A stretch of 64,000 nt of DNA from Melanocharis versteri. Taxonomy: Eukaryota > Chordata > Aves > Passeriformes > Melanocharitidae. A program made the position numbers and the translations under genes. Location: positions 162,745 through 226,744 of the forward strand of contig VZTG01003219.1 in assembly GCA_013397845.1 (NCBI GenBank). The letters are read 5' to 3'. Under the pieces are notes generated by a model that saw only the letters and a list, made by a program, of their open reading frames with translations, was not told where the DNA came from and made no database searches. How positions within the stretch are numbered: the stretch's first letter is position 1; every line of letters starts with the position of its first letter. Positions 32,501 to 47,500 of the stretch are shown here, in pieces.

Positions 32501-35500
32501 TTTCTGAGACACAAACACATCAGGGCTGTACACTGCTTTCCTTTTTACTCTGCTTAGGCATCTTCAAAGCTAGGATATCCTCATGCAGCAGGAAATTAGG
32601 GGCATGTATTTTGAGATTAGCTCCCTACACTGAGCTGTGCAAAGCCTGCAGAGTATGTGTGCTCTCTCCACAACAAGCTGTTTTATTATTTTATTTTATG
32701 CAATCTCTTCTACAAATCAAGGGATTCAGTCACAGCAAACCTGTGCTACAGGCCTGGTCCTTTCCCATTGTGCACTAAGATGATGGGGAAAACACCCTTC
32801 CCAAATACCTTGGGACAAATCCTCCTTCAGAGACCTCTTGCACAAAAGTGACTCGGTGTTCACCCCAGGGACAGAGGACTTGATTTTCCACCCCCTCCTT
32901 GCACTTCTGCACCTGCTGGTATGTGACCAATGCCCCCCCCCCCCAAAGTCCTGTCAGGCAGGGCTGGGCTGTGACTCTGTCACATTTTTATTCTGCTCCT
33001 CTCCCATCCACAGCACTGCTGTGGTTCCACTGCTGGGATTAAGGACTGCAGTGATCAGGTGGAGCCCAGGAACATTTCCTGAGCTGCCCACATCAGTCAC
33101 ATCAGAACTGAAGCTACAGGAATGAGAACAGCCTGGCTCTAAACAATTCTGTTCCCCCGGGAACACCACAGGGATGCTTCACCTGGTCCCTGCTTGTTTA
33201 TAAAGGCTTGGGATCAATCCACAACATCCCAAGGTGGGAGCATCCCCCGTGGCAGTGCCATCTCCTGCCCTGAGGCACAGCTGTGTTTACACACGTCCAT
33301 CAAGTCAAATCAGCAGGAAAGGCCCTGAGAAGCTGCTGCATCCCAGGAAGTGTCAGCCTGGCTGAGGCTTCAGCTCGCAATCAAAGTCAGCCTGGCCATA
33401 GCTGGGAGTCATTTGGAGCTGGCAGCTGCTCAGCAGCACTGGGAGCTGAATGAGCTCTCAGCTCAGGAGAGGGCTCTGGCCACGCTGCCAGCAGCACTCC
33501 CTGCACCAACTGATATTTATCTAGTCACAGCACTGCCCAGCCCTGTGCTCCTGCCTCTCCAGGGGAGGCTCTGAATGGACACAAACCACCAGGGCTGTGC
33601 TGAGACACCTGGGAAAGGTTCAGAGAGGAGCATGTGCTGGTCTGACAGCAGCTGTGCTGTCAGTGCTCCTGCTGCTGCTGCTGGTAAGGTCAGCCCTTGT
33701 GGACAGCTCTGTCTGTAAACCCCTGAAGTGCTGGCAGGTGAACAGTTAAAGGCTGGACTCCCCAGGAGCTGTTCTCTGCAGCTCAGAACTGTCTCTCCCT
33801 TCTGAAAGGACATCAATACCCAATCTTGCTGCCACCAGATGGTTTGTCTTGCTGTCCAATTAATCAATAGCAGTCCCAGTCTATAAGAGGAGTTACATCT
33901 CCTTACCAGGACTGCCTGGCTGCTCGGAGCCCAGGACACTGGGATGTCTTCCCGGGTCACGGGTTAGGATCCTGCGCTGCTTCCTGACTCCCAGGCTGAG
34001 GATGGGGTCATGTTGCAGGTTATGGATCTGCAGGAGGTAAGGCAGGGAGGGAGGGAGAAGCAAATCATGTGAACACATTACCTAATGAGGAGGGATAACA
34101 CTCCTCAAGTATTGATTCAGGCAAGCTGTGAAGCTTTTGTTGCTGTCGTGTACCTCTGTAATTGCCAGCCTAGAAAACACCTGCTTGTCTGGAGATACAA
34201 GAACATTTTGCATGCATTCTTCTTTTTAATTGAGGCTTAATTCAGTGCAGCATCTTGTCATCCTTTTCAAGGTCCCATATCCAGACATCATTCCAAGGTC
34301 TCTACTCCCAGCTTTTCAAGGCCGGGAGCTCAAACAAAACCCATGAGAGTCTGACAGCTTCACCCAGTGCCACCCTGGGGTGTAGCAGCACCCCTCTGCC
34401 TCTGAATAAACTGGCACAGCCAGGATGCCCTGCCCTGAGCTGCACACCCACATGAGAGAAGCCCCTCACAGATGTGGCCATTTCCAGAGCTGATCTCCTG
34501 GGAAGACCATCCCAACTGCATCACCTCTGGGCCACAGCAGAGCTCAAACAATTCCATCCCTTGGCTGAGCACACCCCAGTCCTAACCCTAGCCCTAATCC
34601 TAACCCCAGCCCTAACCCTAACCCGATTTTCACATTGTCGGCCATCCCACCTCGTCTCCACCCCTGAATGATACAAAGCTGGTAAAAATCCAGCTCCTGG
34701 ATTAAGTGTGCCTGAGCAGTCAGGGTGAGGCTGCTATCCCTGCTCGTGACCTGCTTCCAACGCAGTGTTGATCTTTTGGGAGCAGAAGCCCTGAGCCCTC
34801 CCAGATTTACAGCAGAGGCTGCTGAACAAACAGATCTGCAGCAGCTCTTCCCCACTGAGGCTGCCAGGGTCCGTGCAGAGGGAGCTCAGTGTGGGAGGAA
34901 CACCCCCAGCACCAGGAAAACTCAGAGCAGCATTATCTAAAGCATTAACAGGAGAGAAGTCATGGGACAGCAGGGCCAAAGCCGCTGCTCTGGCACAGCA
35001 GGATAAAGCTCAGGAAAGGGCAGATTCCTACCTCTTCCTCCTGCACTGTCTGGCACTGGGCACAGCACAGCCCTTCTGGGAAAAACAGCTTCACATCCCG
35101 GACAGCCATTGGATAGGATCTGGAGCCTGAGAGACAAATACAATGAGAAGATTCTCTCAGGCCATGAATTAAACATTCTGTAGACTCACACTCATCTTTT
35201 GGAGAGATTGATGATGTGCAACTCACTGCAGTAATTGCTTTAAAGGCCAGCTGTTCTGTACAGTGATAGCAAACATTTTAAACCATTATATTTAGAATAG
35301 TTCCATTGCCTCCTTGGTATTTCGATTCTGTCCTACTATCACTCAGCAGCTTCCTCATGTAAACAAGACTCCTTCTATTTCCCAACAGTAGAGTTGAGGG
35401 AATCATGTTAAGGAGACTGTGAAACCTTTCAATTCCAGCTCTAAATCCTGTTCTTCCCCTGCTTCTGGATCACACCAGGCTGCTCTTACTGAAGGGGAAG

Positions 35501-38500
35501 AGCTACTAGTTAGTAAAACAAATGTGCTTAGTAACAATAATGCAGGTCCCAAATACACTGGGGACTCTGACTGACCATGGAAATCAGAATTAGCACGAGG
35601 CATAGCTGATGGAAATACATTTTTCTGTTCACTTCTCATCAAGAAAGGTAAATTGAGACTGGAACAGCCAGAGAAATGACATGAGGATGACTGGGGAAAT
35701 GGAGAACCATCTGAAGAGTTAAACCAGACCTTGGCTCGTTTGACCCAACACGACCCAAAGCTGAGAAACAAATCTGATTTCTGATAAACACTTCAGAGTA
35801 GGAAAGGTCAGAGGTGTAAAAAGAGCTACTTAAAATAAAGTCCAGATAATGGCACAGGAACAAATGGGCACAAACTGTACGTGGCTGTATTTAAGTCTGA
35901 AAATGTAAGAAGATTTTTGGCTCTCAAAGCTCTGTGACATCCATCCAGCTGGGGTGGGTGCTTATGGAAGGGAAAACGTGATGGGGCTGTCTGTGGGGGA
36001 ATTAACTGAACTCAGTGACTTGAGAGGTCCCTCCAGGCTTAGCAGCTGAATATTTCCCTATAAAGCAACAGTGTTATAAACCATTACTCAGAATGTTTGG
36101 AGATTTGTGGATGGAAAATACTAGAGAGGGAAAAGCTGTTTCTGTTGTAGTTTAGATAGATTGTCGACGTGCTGGCACAGATCCATCCTCCTGGGATACA
36201 AATATCCTCTGAAATGTGACCACCTTTGAGGCTACCCGTTGAAAGGATCCCACCTGAGAGCACTCAGCCCTCTTGGAGCTCCACAATTCCAGGTTTTGTA
36301 CAGCCAGAGCCCTTAAGGCAGCAGTTCACAGTCCCGAGGTTGTGTAAGTCCCAGTGTCTGAGCTGGGCTGGATCCTTTCCACACCTCCACACCAAACCTT
36401 CTGTGCTTCCATCACTGGTGGCATTACAGAGAACACAAACGCTCCCCAAATGAGCGTTTTACTCTCACTTATCTCAAGGTACAAGACAGTGTAGGATGCA
36501 CGTGTAAGAGCTCTTTGGATGCAAGAAAAAGCACAATCCAACGACTTCCCAAGCCTCAGAAGAGATGGGAGGGTGCAGGTTCACCCCTGCAGCTGAGCCC
36601 CAGAGCATTAAAGCTGTATTTCTTGGTTCACTAGTCTCCCTGGAACTCCATCTTCATCTAATTGCATTTCCCCTGTCACTTTGGGAGGAAAAGTGAGAGT
36701 TTGCTCTGCTTCAGGCATTAACTGAAGTTCTTCCTCAGCTGGAGCAAAACTAGGAAAGCTTAGTATTCCCTCCTAGGAAAGGAAGATGGTCTTGCACAGT
36801 CCCCCAGTTACTCACTGAAGGTTCTTCCGGCTTAACTTGTAGGTAAATGTTTCACCTGTGTTGGAGGACAAGCTCTGGAAGGCGCAGGGGGTCAGGAACA
36901 CTCATTTCCTCATGGATAGACAGCTCCAGGGCAGAGCAGCTGGGTCACATCCATCAGAGAGGGCAGAGCCAGCTCTGGGCTCAGCCCAGACCTAAAGAGC
37001 AACTTCAGATCCCAGCCTAAGGATCTGAAAGGAGTCAGAACATCCAAGGATCTCTCTTACACAGGGAGCTCCCTGTAACTCCCAACAAAAATGGGATGAG
37101 ACTCAGCTTCCCTTGCTCATTTTCACTGAGTTATGCTGGGGATGCGCCAACTGTAGCAAACATCTGAAATTTGGGATATATATCAGCCATTCTTAGCCAT
37201 GACTGAGGAATTTCAGAGCAATCTGGATACACAATCCATCCATCTCAAGGGCAAGAGAAGCAGGGGCTGACAATGGAAAAGTATTCGCTGAAGAGCCCTG
37301 ACCACTTTTTTTTTTGTGTGTAGGTAGATCCTGCTCTTTAGTCACTCCCACAAATCCTGTGGGATCGTGGTGAGGGATCTCTCCTGGCTGAGTCCCCGTC
37401 CTCAGGGTTAAAGAAGGTTCTGCATCAAGGGGTTGGTTGTCTTTCCCAAGCTGTGGCTCCTCCATTCCCTGCCAGTTCTCAGCAGCCCACTTGATGTGGA
37501 TGAAATGAGGGAGGGATTTCACAGCCCAGGATACAATGGGAAGAGCCAAATAATCCAATGGATCTTGTCAGAAAAGTTCTTCTGGGACTTGAGGGCACGC
37601 AGTGCCTGCCAGCTCACCTGAGTTTACAGAAATTACTGCTTTATTATTTTTATATTCCTTTAAGTATTAGAGCAAAATCAGTGCAGCACTGAGGAGAAAC
37701 ACAGGCAGGGAGCTAACCATGCTTAATTCCGTGTGGATTTTGGAGTGACATCCTTCCCTCCTTGTGGCAATAACACTGGGCCCTCCACAAGCTGCTGTCT
37801 CCAGGGATACTTCCCATTTTCCCATCCTTCACCAACCCCCCAACACACTGCAACATCCCAGTGCCTCCCTGCTGGCAGAGCAGCTGCGATGGTTCAGCAT
37901 TCCAAGGCTGCTGACTTGCCCTGTGCCAGCTGGAAAGAGCCTTTCCAGAGGGGAAACAGCTGAGTTTCCCCTCCTGCCTCAGCCAGAGCAGGTTTGGATC
38001 ACCTCTCTCCAGCCAGCCACCAGAATTCTGAGATGTTCCACGAACTCAAGGTCCTGGAGTCTTTGTGAATCTTGGCATTGGCCAATGGGTAATGGAGATA
38101 TCAGGAAGGACACACAAGCAGGGAAGACAGATGGGTTCTTGGGGATAAGTACAAAATAACCAAGCTAAAAGTACAAAATGACCAAGCAGGGAAGAGATCA
38201 AAAGAAATCTGTTCTGATAAAGCCAGATCTAGGGCTGCTCTGGGAAGAATCCTTTTGCAGTGTATCCTCCTGGAGAATATTTCATTGCTCAGCTCAGCCA
38301 CCAAGAACACAGGGAAAGCTTTCTAGGGAATAATGGCCTCCACTGCCTGCCAAAGCTGGATCTGCAGCGACAGCGCAGGAGGGAACAATACATAACATAT
38401 TCTCTAATTGTATATCTGAGCCTTTGGACTTTTCCTGTACAAAAACCCACCATAAAATCCATTCTGGACTGTGCTGGTGCCATACTGAGCCCTCCAGAGG

Positions 38501-41500
38501 CATGGATCCAGTGCTTGGGCCACTTGGGGATCCTCTGGCCCCAGGAGATCCATCAGCTTCTTCACAGCATTGGGCCTCTGCAGGCACAGCACCAGGGCAG
38601 TGCCCGAGGTAAGGTAGGCACAGTGAGCTTCCACAGCAGCTGGATCCTGAGAAGAAATCAGAGATGGAACAGGTTATAAGGAACTGGAGAGCACTGGGAA
38701 CATCCCAGCTTCCCCTTGGCTAGGAAGGAGAGTTGTGTGTAAGCTAATCTGCTGGTGCTCCTTGTTTTCTCTCCTCTTTAACACACCGCTAAAGATTCCA
38801 AAATCTAGAGCTCAGACACCAAGCAGTTCCTGTGACATCCAGCAGGTCACAGGAGGGCTGTTCCTTCAGGGGGACATCTGGATCAGGGGGAAGCACAGGC
38901 ACAAGCAAGAACACCAGGGTCATAAATACTCTGGGACGAGGAGCCACGTTTAATTCTTCAGCTGATATAAAATGATGCATCACGAACACCAGAGCTTTGC
39001 TTTCTGAATTCACAAAAGGCAGGACCCACTCCCTCACCCTGCCTCTCCTGAAGAGTGAATTCCAGACACCAGTTAGGATCAGGACTACAGAACTTAAAAG
39101 CAGGAGGGTCAGACCAGGGGCTGCAAGAAATCAGTTCGTTCTCCTGGCCTTGTCTGCTGCCCTTTGCTTCACAGCAAATTTCTCCACCTTTGCTTCTTTT
39201 CCAAGCATGGTCAGTTCAGCCCGTGCCCCCTCCTGAGCAGACCTGTGGAGGTCACAGCACCCTGGGGTCTTACACTGAGGAAGGATGAGAGGAAATGACA
39301 AGAAGCAATCACTGCACTGGTGAGGAGAGGCTGCTCTGAGGGCTGGGGACAGACAGACTGACAGGGACGCTGGGACAGGCAGCAGAGCTGGGGGCAGGCG
39401 GGTGCCAGAGCACTCCTGACCTTGCTGACTGATTCAATCAAGGAAAACCTTGGGAAGCCAGGCCTGCTGCAGATGTCTGGGCTGAGCTCAAGGTCAGGGT
39501 GCCCAGAGCAGCTGCAGCTCTGCCTCCTCCTGCTTCTCCATCTGAATAACAGGGCAGGAGCATCCAGCTCTGCCTCTTCCTGCCCTTCCATCTGAATAAC
39601 AGGGCAGGAGCATCCAGCTCTGCCTCTTCCTGCCCTTCCATCTGAATAACAGGGCAGGAGCATCCAGCTCTGCCTCTTCCTGCCACTCCATCTGAATAAC
39701 AGGGCAGGAGCATCCAGCTCTGCCTCTTCCTGCCCTTCCATCTGAATAACAGGGCAGGAGCATCCAGCTGGGCCTCCTCCTGCCCTTCTATCTGAATAAC
39801 AGGGCAGGAGCATCCAGTTCTGCCTCTTCCTGCCCTTCCATCTGAATAATGTGGCAGGAACATCCAGCTGGGCCTCCTCCTGCCCCTCCACCTAAATAAC
39901 GTGGCAGGAGCATCCAGTTCTGCCTCTTCCTGCCCTTCCATCTGAATAATGTGGCAGGAACATCCAGCTGGGCCTCCTCCTGCCCCTCCACCTAAATAAC
40001 GTGGCAGGAGCATCCAGTTCTGCCTCCCCCTGCCCCTCCATCTGAACAAGGTGTCAGGAACATCCAGCTGTGCCCCCTGCACCCCACAGTGCAGCAGCCA
40101 GGGCTGGATGTTCTCTCCAGCTTAAAAAACAAGGGCATTTCCAGCTCCCTGCCAGAATCAACCCATGGCTATTTACTTTTTTTCTCAGTTTTTGAGGAAA
40201 TAAAAACAAGAAGGGGGAAAAACGCCATTTGATTCAGCTGAATCACGTCATTCACAGAGGTTTTAATTCCTCTATTTTTTAATCTTCTAAAAGCAGCAGA
40301 GGATAGCAATTCTCTAGATAAAACATTTCCAAAAGCAAATCCTATCATTTCATTTAAAAATATGGAGATAAAACACTTCAAGGCCTCTCTGCTTTTCTAC
40401 CACGTGAAACCATTCACTGCCTTTGACCCAAATCTTCTTGCACTCGCCTGCCTCCTAAATTGCATCTCTAAGAAGTAGGTTATGAATTGACAACCACGGG
40501 CTCAAGCCTGATATTCCCCCCTCTATTTGCAAAGGCAAAATATTCCATGAGAAAGCCCCTCTGTGCTCGAACTGGTGACGTATTTAGGGTTGGGTGTGGT
40601 GTTTGTCAGTGCTCCTGCCCCGTGGGCACAGGGTCACAGCGTGTGACTCAGGGGCTCTGTGCTGACAAGAGCTCTGCTTGGATGAGGATGAAGAATTTCA
40701 GCTTGTCACAGCGTACTGAGAAATGGTGACATTCATTCAGCTCTGTATAATACAAAATAATCCCTTCCTGCTTGAAAATTTTTGTTCGTTAAAAAAATGG
40801 ATTTAATCCACTTTTCTATGGGTTTTCTCTTTGGGCAATGAAAAACCAGTGACGTTTTTCATGACAACGTTCAGAAGGACTGATAAAACATATCAATATT
40901 CATCCAGGTTGGAAACAGCTGCAAATTCCATTTCTGTTAAACAGACCAGAATAAATGAAAGTATTTTATTCCAGAGCTTCTAACCAGTGATTTTAGATCT
41001 CAATAACAAAACTCTCCTGTCTTTCAGTTGTTCCCCAGCAAATCCATGGACTTGGGGTTGAAGATGATGTTGTTTCTAATTGATGCTGGTGGTGTCAGGG
41101 AGCTTCTGGCAGCTCCTCACATCCTCACACCCACTCCAGACCCTGCCAGCCCAGCGCTGCCTTCATTCCCCCCATCCCCATCCTGCCTCCGTGTCCTTGT
41201 GGATCCCGAGCAGCTGTGCTGGGGCTGCCCCTGTGCAGCTGCCTGGAATTCAGGGAGCAATTGGGTTGAGAGGAAGTTCCAGCTGAGCGCTGGCTCGGGA
41301 GGACTGACGGGATTAAAGAGCAGCGGAATTATCCGGCTGCCTTTACCGCTGGAATCACAACATGGGGCTGGAGGGAATCGTGGAGTTACTGAGTCCAGTG
41401 ACCTGCTACTGCAGGCAATCACATCAGGTAATCCCCCACAGCAAGATCAGGCCCCACTGCAAAAATAAAGCCCAAACTTCCAATCTGCACAGGGCTGGAT

Positions 41501-44500
41501 CTGCTGGATAAGCAGGGAAGGGAGATCCAGCCTCCCTGGGCAGAATCCCGCCGGGAACAGGTGCTCCTCGCTGGCTGAACACCTCCAGGCCATGCTGAAA
41601 GCTGGGCAGACAATGTCAGCTCTATTTACATGACCTTTATTTTTTATAATCATTATTAAACTGCGGATAAAACATCTTGTTATGACTCCTGTGATTCGAT
41701 AACCTCGCCAAAGAGCAGAGCAGAGCAGTTGTTTTTCCACGTGCTCCAAAGGCCACGCACCGCTCTGAGCTCCGAGGGACTATTTCAGTTGGAAAAGCAA
41801 TCACGGAGCTGAGCTCGTGCTGCCAAAGATATTTGTCAAGTGCATGTAAATAATACATTAGAAAGGAAAAGGAGATAAGAGGTTGTCTTGCTTGCAATGA
41901 ATAAACCCAGATTTGCTCTCAATTGCTATGTACACACAACAAACCAGCACGTCCCAGTGCTTGGGAGCTCTCCTGAGATGGATTTTGGAGCATGCTCCAG
42001 GTAAAGTGAGAAAAAGCCCTGGACAGAACTTCTGGAAGGGACAGACACACTGGCTCCACCTTCTTCAACAGGACATTTCATCATGGGTCTCATCAATCCA
42101 TATAAATATCTCCAGGGGTGTCAGAGGACAGTGCCAGGCTCTTCTCAGTGGTACCCAGCAACAGGACAAGGAGCAACGGTCAAAAACTAAAACACAAGAA
42201 ATTCCACCTCCACATGAGGAAGAAATTCCTTCCATGGAAAGTGGCAGAGCCCTGGAACAGCTGCCCAGGGAGGGCTTGGAGTCTCCCTCTCTGCAGACAT
42301 CCCAAACCCACCTGGCTATAATCCTTGTGGCACCTGCTCCAGGTGACCCTGCCCTGGCAGGGGGGTGGGACTGAGTGATCTCCAGAGGTCACTTCCAAAC
42401 CCGACTGGGATTCCCCCAGCTGGGATTCTGTGACCTGCTAAATGCCAGCAATTTGCCCCATATCAGGAGCCTCATTTGAAGCCCACCACTGCATCCCATT
42501 GTGCCACAAGCCGAGGAGCAGATCTGTCATGAATATTCCTCCCATCCAAATGCTGTACATGGAATTCAGCTGGGAAAAACAGCCCTGCCCCCATGGCTGC
42601 CATTGAGCCACTTACCCACCGGATTTTCCAAAGAACCCAGTCCTTGGAGCCTGCTGAGGCTTTTTCAAAATCTCCCTACTTATCTTGGGAGCTCAGCCTT
42701 TCCCAGCCCTCCCCAGTGAGAGCCATTCCTGCTGTTCTGAAAAGGAGCAGGAGCCCCTGGACAGCAGAAAGCATTTCCCACTGCCTGCTCCCCCTCAGCA
42801 AAGGCAGACTGTTCTCTTTGCTTCCTCACTTTCAAACCCTGCTTTTTTCCCCGTGAACAAAACCCCAACAGTCGGTAATTTTTATACTCATTAGTCACCA
42901 GCTCTTCAAGGCAACTGAATCAATGCTCAACAGCTGCTCTGGTGTGCTGGAGAACTCCAAAAACAAGGAAATTTTCAGGAAACAACCTCTCCTCACATTT
43001 ACCCCACATGCATCTGCATCGCTTCCTGAGGATATTTGGGGTTTTTAAGACATTTTCTCTTTCAGATGATGAAAAAGGCATTTTGTATTTAGCTCTGTGA
43101 TTAAATAACATTGGGAAGCACATCTCCATCAACCCTAATGGCCACTATATCTCTCTTGCCAGCGTAAATATTTAAAACTCAGATGCTTGTGCTCACTGCT
43201 ATCATGCAGAAGGTATTAATTGTTCCAGAGCACTGCCTTGGCATGTGCCTGTTTTCTTCTGGAAGCCTCTATCAAGAATTTCTAGGAGACAATGTTGTAA
43301 ACTTTCCAAACTTAACCCAAGCGCAATATCAATTATAAACGTTTGGTTTCTATAAAGTCAAGTGGTTGAATGTCTTCAGGAAAGCAATCAAATAACACAG
43401 ACTGTTTTTCCCCAAAGGAAGTAAAAAAATAATAATCCAACTCCTCTCAAATGCCCAGAGTTCAGTTCCCTGGCTTTCACAGTATCCTTGCACTCAGGGT
43501 ACGTCAGGTTGAGGAAAGAAAAGGTTTCTAATGCCATAAAAGAGCAGAAACAAACATTTATTTTTAGCTAATCAACCCCACAATGCTCTAAGATTTAAGA
43601 ACCCTCTTTATTGCCTATTAGACACGAGCAAGGACAATTTCCTGTCCTTGCAGGTGATTTTTACAGACTGCCTCCCAGGGTTCAGCTGTGCCTGCAGTGT
43701 AATCTCAGGTAACAGCAGCCCAGAGATGTGCATTCCCTGGCAGGGCAGGGAGCCTTTCCCAGCTGGAACCACGTGGAATAAACCCAGTGCTCCCTGGATG
43801 TGCCCTACCTGGAATGACCTGGGGGAGGGAAGAGAGGACACCTGTTTGGCAGGGAAAGAGGCAGAGCTGAACAGATTCCTGCGAGGTCTGTATTGCCCGT
43901 TTCCTCCCCAAAGTTTTGCTCGGGAGAAACCAGGGCTGCGTCTTTATGGCGTGTGATGAAAGAAGCCCTCAGCGTGTCAGCTCTCTTCGCGCTGATAAGG
44001 TACAGATCTGATTGTTCCATAGAGCTCGCTCCCAGCAACAGCTCCGAAATCCCGGCTGGGAATCGGGGGGTTTTCGGGAATGGATTATCCCCAGCTCATC
44101 CCTTCCCCCTCCACAGGTAGCCCAGCGCTGCCGCTCCCTTCACCCACCTGCTGCACCTCCCAAGGCAGGAGGGCGGAGGCAGCGGCCGCTCCCAGCTCCA
44201 GGTGTTTCATTCCGACCACGCTGAATTTTTCCAGGTGTAGATTCCAGAGGATCCTCGGCAGCCTGCGGCTCCAGACACCGGGTTTGATGAGCAGCACCGT
44301 GCAGAGAACCTGTGCCCCTGGAACAAAGCGGTGAAACGCAGCGGGGTTTGTTTACTACCCTGGGCACGCAGCTGGGGATGGGGGTCAGCAGAAACCTGGT
44401 AGGGAGTTCACACAAATCACAACAAAACAAGTCCATAAAAAACCCGGGCATATAGGATCACTTATTTATTTGGGTTGGCTTTGTTGGATTTTCAGATTAA

Positions 44501-47500
44501 AAATATATCTGAAACGGTCTAAGCTTGGAGGTTTCTCCCCCAAGGAGATCTGCTGCAGGTCCAAAAAGTTTTTGTGGCAGCGCTGTCGGATAAGACTCAA
44601 ACCTTTATATTATAGATTAATGTTTTAAGAATGATAAAATATTCCCTGTTACATTTTTCATGTGAACTGTGGTAATTATGTGATGTAATCCTCGAGCAGC
44701 TATCACATTCTCACTCTGGTGTTCTGTATATTTCAGAGCAGCACTAACAACCCTGACAGGTCCCAATTAATGTCATAAACCAATTATGAACTGAATTGTC
44801 TTTACCAAAATTGACATTCCAGCAAAAACAGCTGCCAGGAAGGTGCAGCACTATGAGGAGCAGAAAACAAACCAGACCAAGAAAGCTTTCCTATTTGATG
44901 AAAATGGATTTAAAGGCAGAAAATACATAAATTCCGCTTTTAAATGACAGCATTTTCAAATTTTTAGTCTTGCTAAAGCACTTGCTACTAAGAGTATGGT
45001 TAATATTTTATCCTTATAACATCTTTTGGAGATTTATTGGCAAGTGCAGTGTCAGAACCAGTCTGCGAGGCCCAGGAACTGCTGGTGCTGAACCACATCA
45101 ATCAGCCCAAGCACAGGGGAACATCCTACAGGCTGCTGAAACGGATCCAAGCTGAACTCTTTGGATACAAAAAATGTCATTTTCTGCTTCCTGTACACCT
45201 CAGCACTAATTATACACATGTCAGTGCAACAAAGCATCAACAAGGCTACCTGGAACTTAACGCTGTTATTTCCAGGTGACAAGCAGGATCCATGGCACAG
45301 AAACACAGGATCAAAAATAAAAACCAAGATTATTTCCTCCCCACTCAATATGGAAACTTAACTCTTGTGCTGCAGGGAGCCCTCCTGTTACAGATGTGCT
45401 GTTTGCCTCACATCATTCCTGAACAGAAAGGTTCCATAGCAACAGCCTGGAAGTGCAGGAAGCTGCTGGGCTGCACCTCAGCAACCTCACCCATGTGTGT
45501 TATGTAAGTTCTCAGTGGCCTCCAGATGTTTTCCTCACCATCTGCTACGTTTTTGGGCAGATAGTCTCATTCTTCTGCTGTGTGAGCCACTACCTGCTGC
45601 ATATTTAGGGACTTTAAACACTTCAGGAGGATTGCCAGCTTGGTTTGGTCAAAGACACCTTGCCACCCAGAGCTGGCTTTCTCTCCTCAGTGATTTTAAG
45701 TAACAAGAATTAGAGAAAATACCACTAATTACCAATGGAACAATCTCTGCTGATCATGAATTACCAGAGGTACCTGTTTGGCAGCACTCAAACCTGCCTG
45801 ATTTCCAGTTCTGGCTGTTCAGAGCCTTTCCCAGTTTTCCTGGTCCTCATTATGTTTCTTTACTTCGTAATATTTTTAGATCCGTTCCTCACAATCCTTT
45901 CCTTTTTGCCTCCCGAAAAAGTTATTACATTGGTTTTGATTTCACAGCCTAACTGTGAAAATAGAGCTTAGTTTATATGGTATTTATAGGTAATACTTCA
46001 GATAGGTGTGACTTCAAATAAGTGTGAACTCAAGACAAGCAGATACCGCATCTCCTGTTATGCTTAGAGTGCATCACTGCCTGGATTCCAGCCTAAGGAA
46101 AATGTTGATATAATCCTTTTGCTTGTTTTGGGCTGGCACATCCAGATGATTTGATTCCACCAAGTCCTTGTGAAACCACATTTTTCCATTTGCTCTTCTC
46201 TCACCTGCCTGCAGGTAGGAAAACAGGGATTCTGCTCGGCACCTCCAGCTCTCACCCACTGAAGAAGAGAAGCAGATTTGAGTGAGTTTTGCGTGCTCTG
46301 AGACAATCTGAGAATTGTGCCATCATCTCTACACAAAGCAGCCAACATTACAGTGACACACTGATATTTTAGGGTGTTACACTGGGACGTGGATGGATTG
46401 ATTTCAGATGTCCTGGGACACCCTGGGAGGGGTCACACTTCCCCCTTCTTCAGTAATCCCAGGAGCACAGGATGATCAGGACTGCAAGTCCTAAATCATG
46501 CTGGATCTTGGTTACCTTTTGTGAGATTTCAGCCAATGGTTAACAGCGGTTTTAAACCTATTTTTGCTCCTAATATTCCACAGTCAAGTCAGATGCTGCC
46601 CTGTTTCTGGTGTTCCCAGAGCTCAGGTGTTTTGTTTGCTGCTCTCTCAGAAACAAAGAAGTGCTGTGGATCCTGAGTACTGCTGATAAAACCTCCCTGG
46701 CACTGCCCAACCAGCCAGGAGTGGCTGCTCCAGTGGTTCTTCAGAAGAGCAGAGCAGGATGAAAGCAGTCTGTGAATCAGAACTTACAGCAAAAGCCAAT
46801 AGAAAAATGTTTCCTTCAGTCTAATGTAAAACCTGCAGTGACCTGGGGACGTGAGGAAAATTAAGGCACTTCAGGCACATGTGAATAGAGAAGTTATCCA
46901 GATCTAGGGCACAGTGAGGGGAATCCTGCATCAGATTGATAAAAGACTTCCTTTTCCAGTGACTGGCAAGTTTAGCCACTGTGACGTGCAAGGTAGATAA
47001 GAGAAAACTAAAATCTGTTTTTCAAAACAGAATACTTTTTTTTTTTTTTTGTATTTATTCCTGTCCAAAATCCATGTCTATCTATTTTCTAGGGCAATGT
47101 ATCTGGAAGGTATTTAGCCAAAGTATTTTTTTTCTAACGAGACCTCTTTCTCTTTCCACATGTTTGTTGCAATAATAAGAGCACAAACAGCAGGTGGAAC
47201 CAGCCCTAAGGTCCTTGCCTCGTCTCATAACTTTTTAGCTCACATCCTCCCAGCACCAGCTTCTTTTTGTGTGCTGGGGTTATCTGAAAGGACTTCCAGG
47301 ATCTGGGAATCCCATGGTGACACTTGGATGTGAAAACAGAGACATCTCATCTGAGACATAGGAAATGCACTTTCTGCTCTGATTTCACCTCTCTAAAACA
47401 TCATGAAAATCATCATTTCTGGGATCTACACCTGCAAAAGGCTACTAAAGAGCTGCCATGAATTACTCTTCCTGCTGACTTTCCACACCATCCCTCAGCA

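Larger units (their letters stand above)
38647..44147 (-). other. Large intron of the NDK-repeat gene
   Basis: A 5.5-kb phase-0 intron. It contains the 50-bp minisatellite at 39521-40070 and a sense CR1 at 42090-42435. The rest is single-copy and AT-rich, with nothing recognised. Confidence 0.6.

Noticed and set aside
39211..40082. Two long minus-strand frames (226 and 214 codons) giving a repetitive protein.
   Set aside because: They are a by-product of a 50-bp tandem array in an intron; the unit is not a multiple of three.
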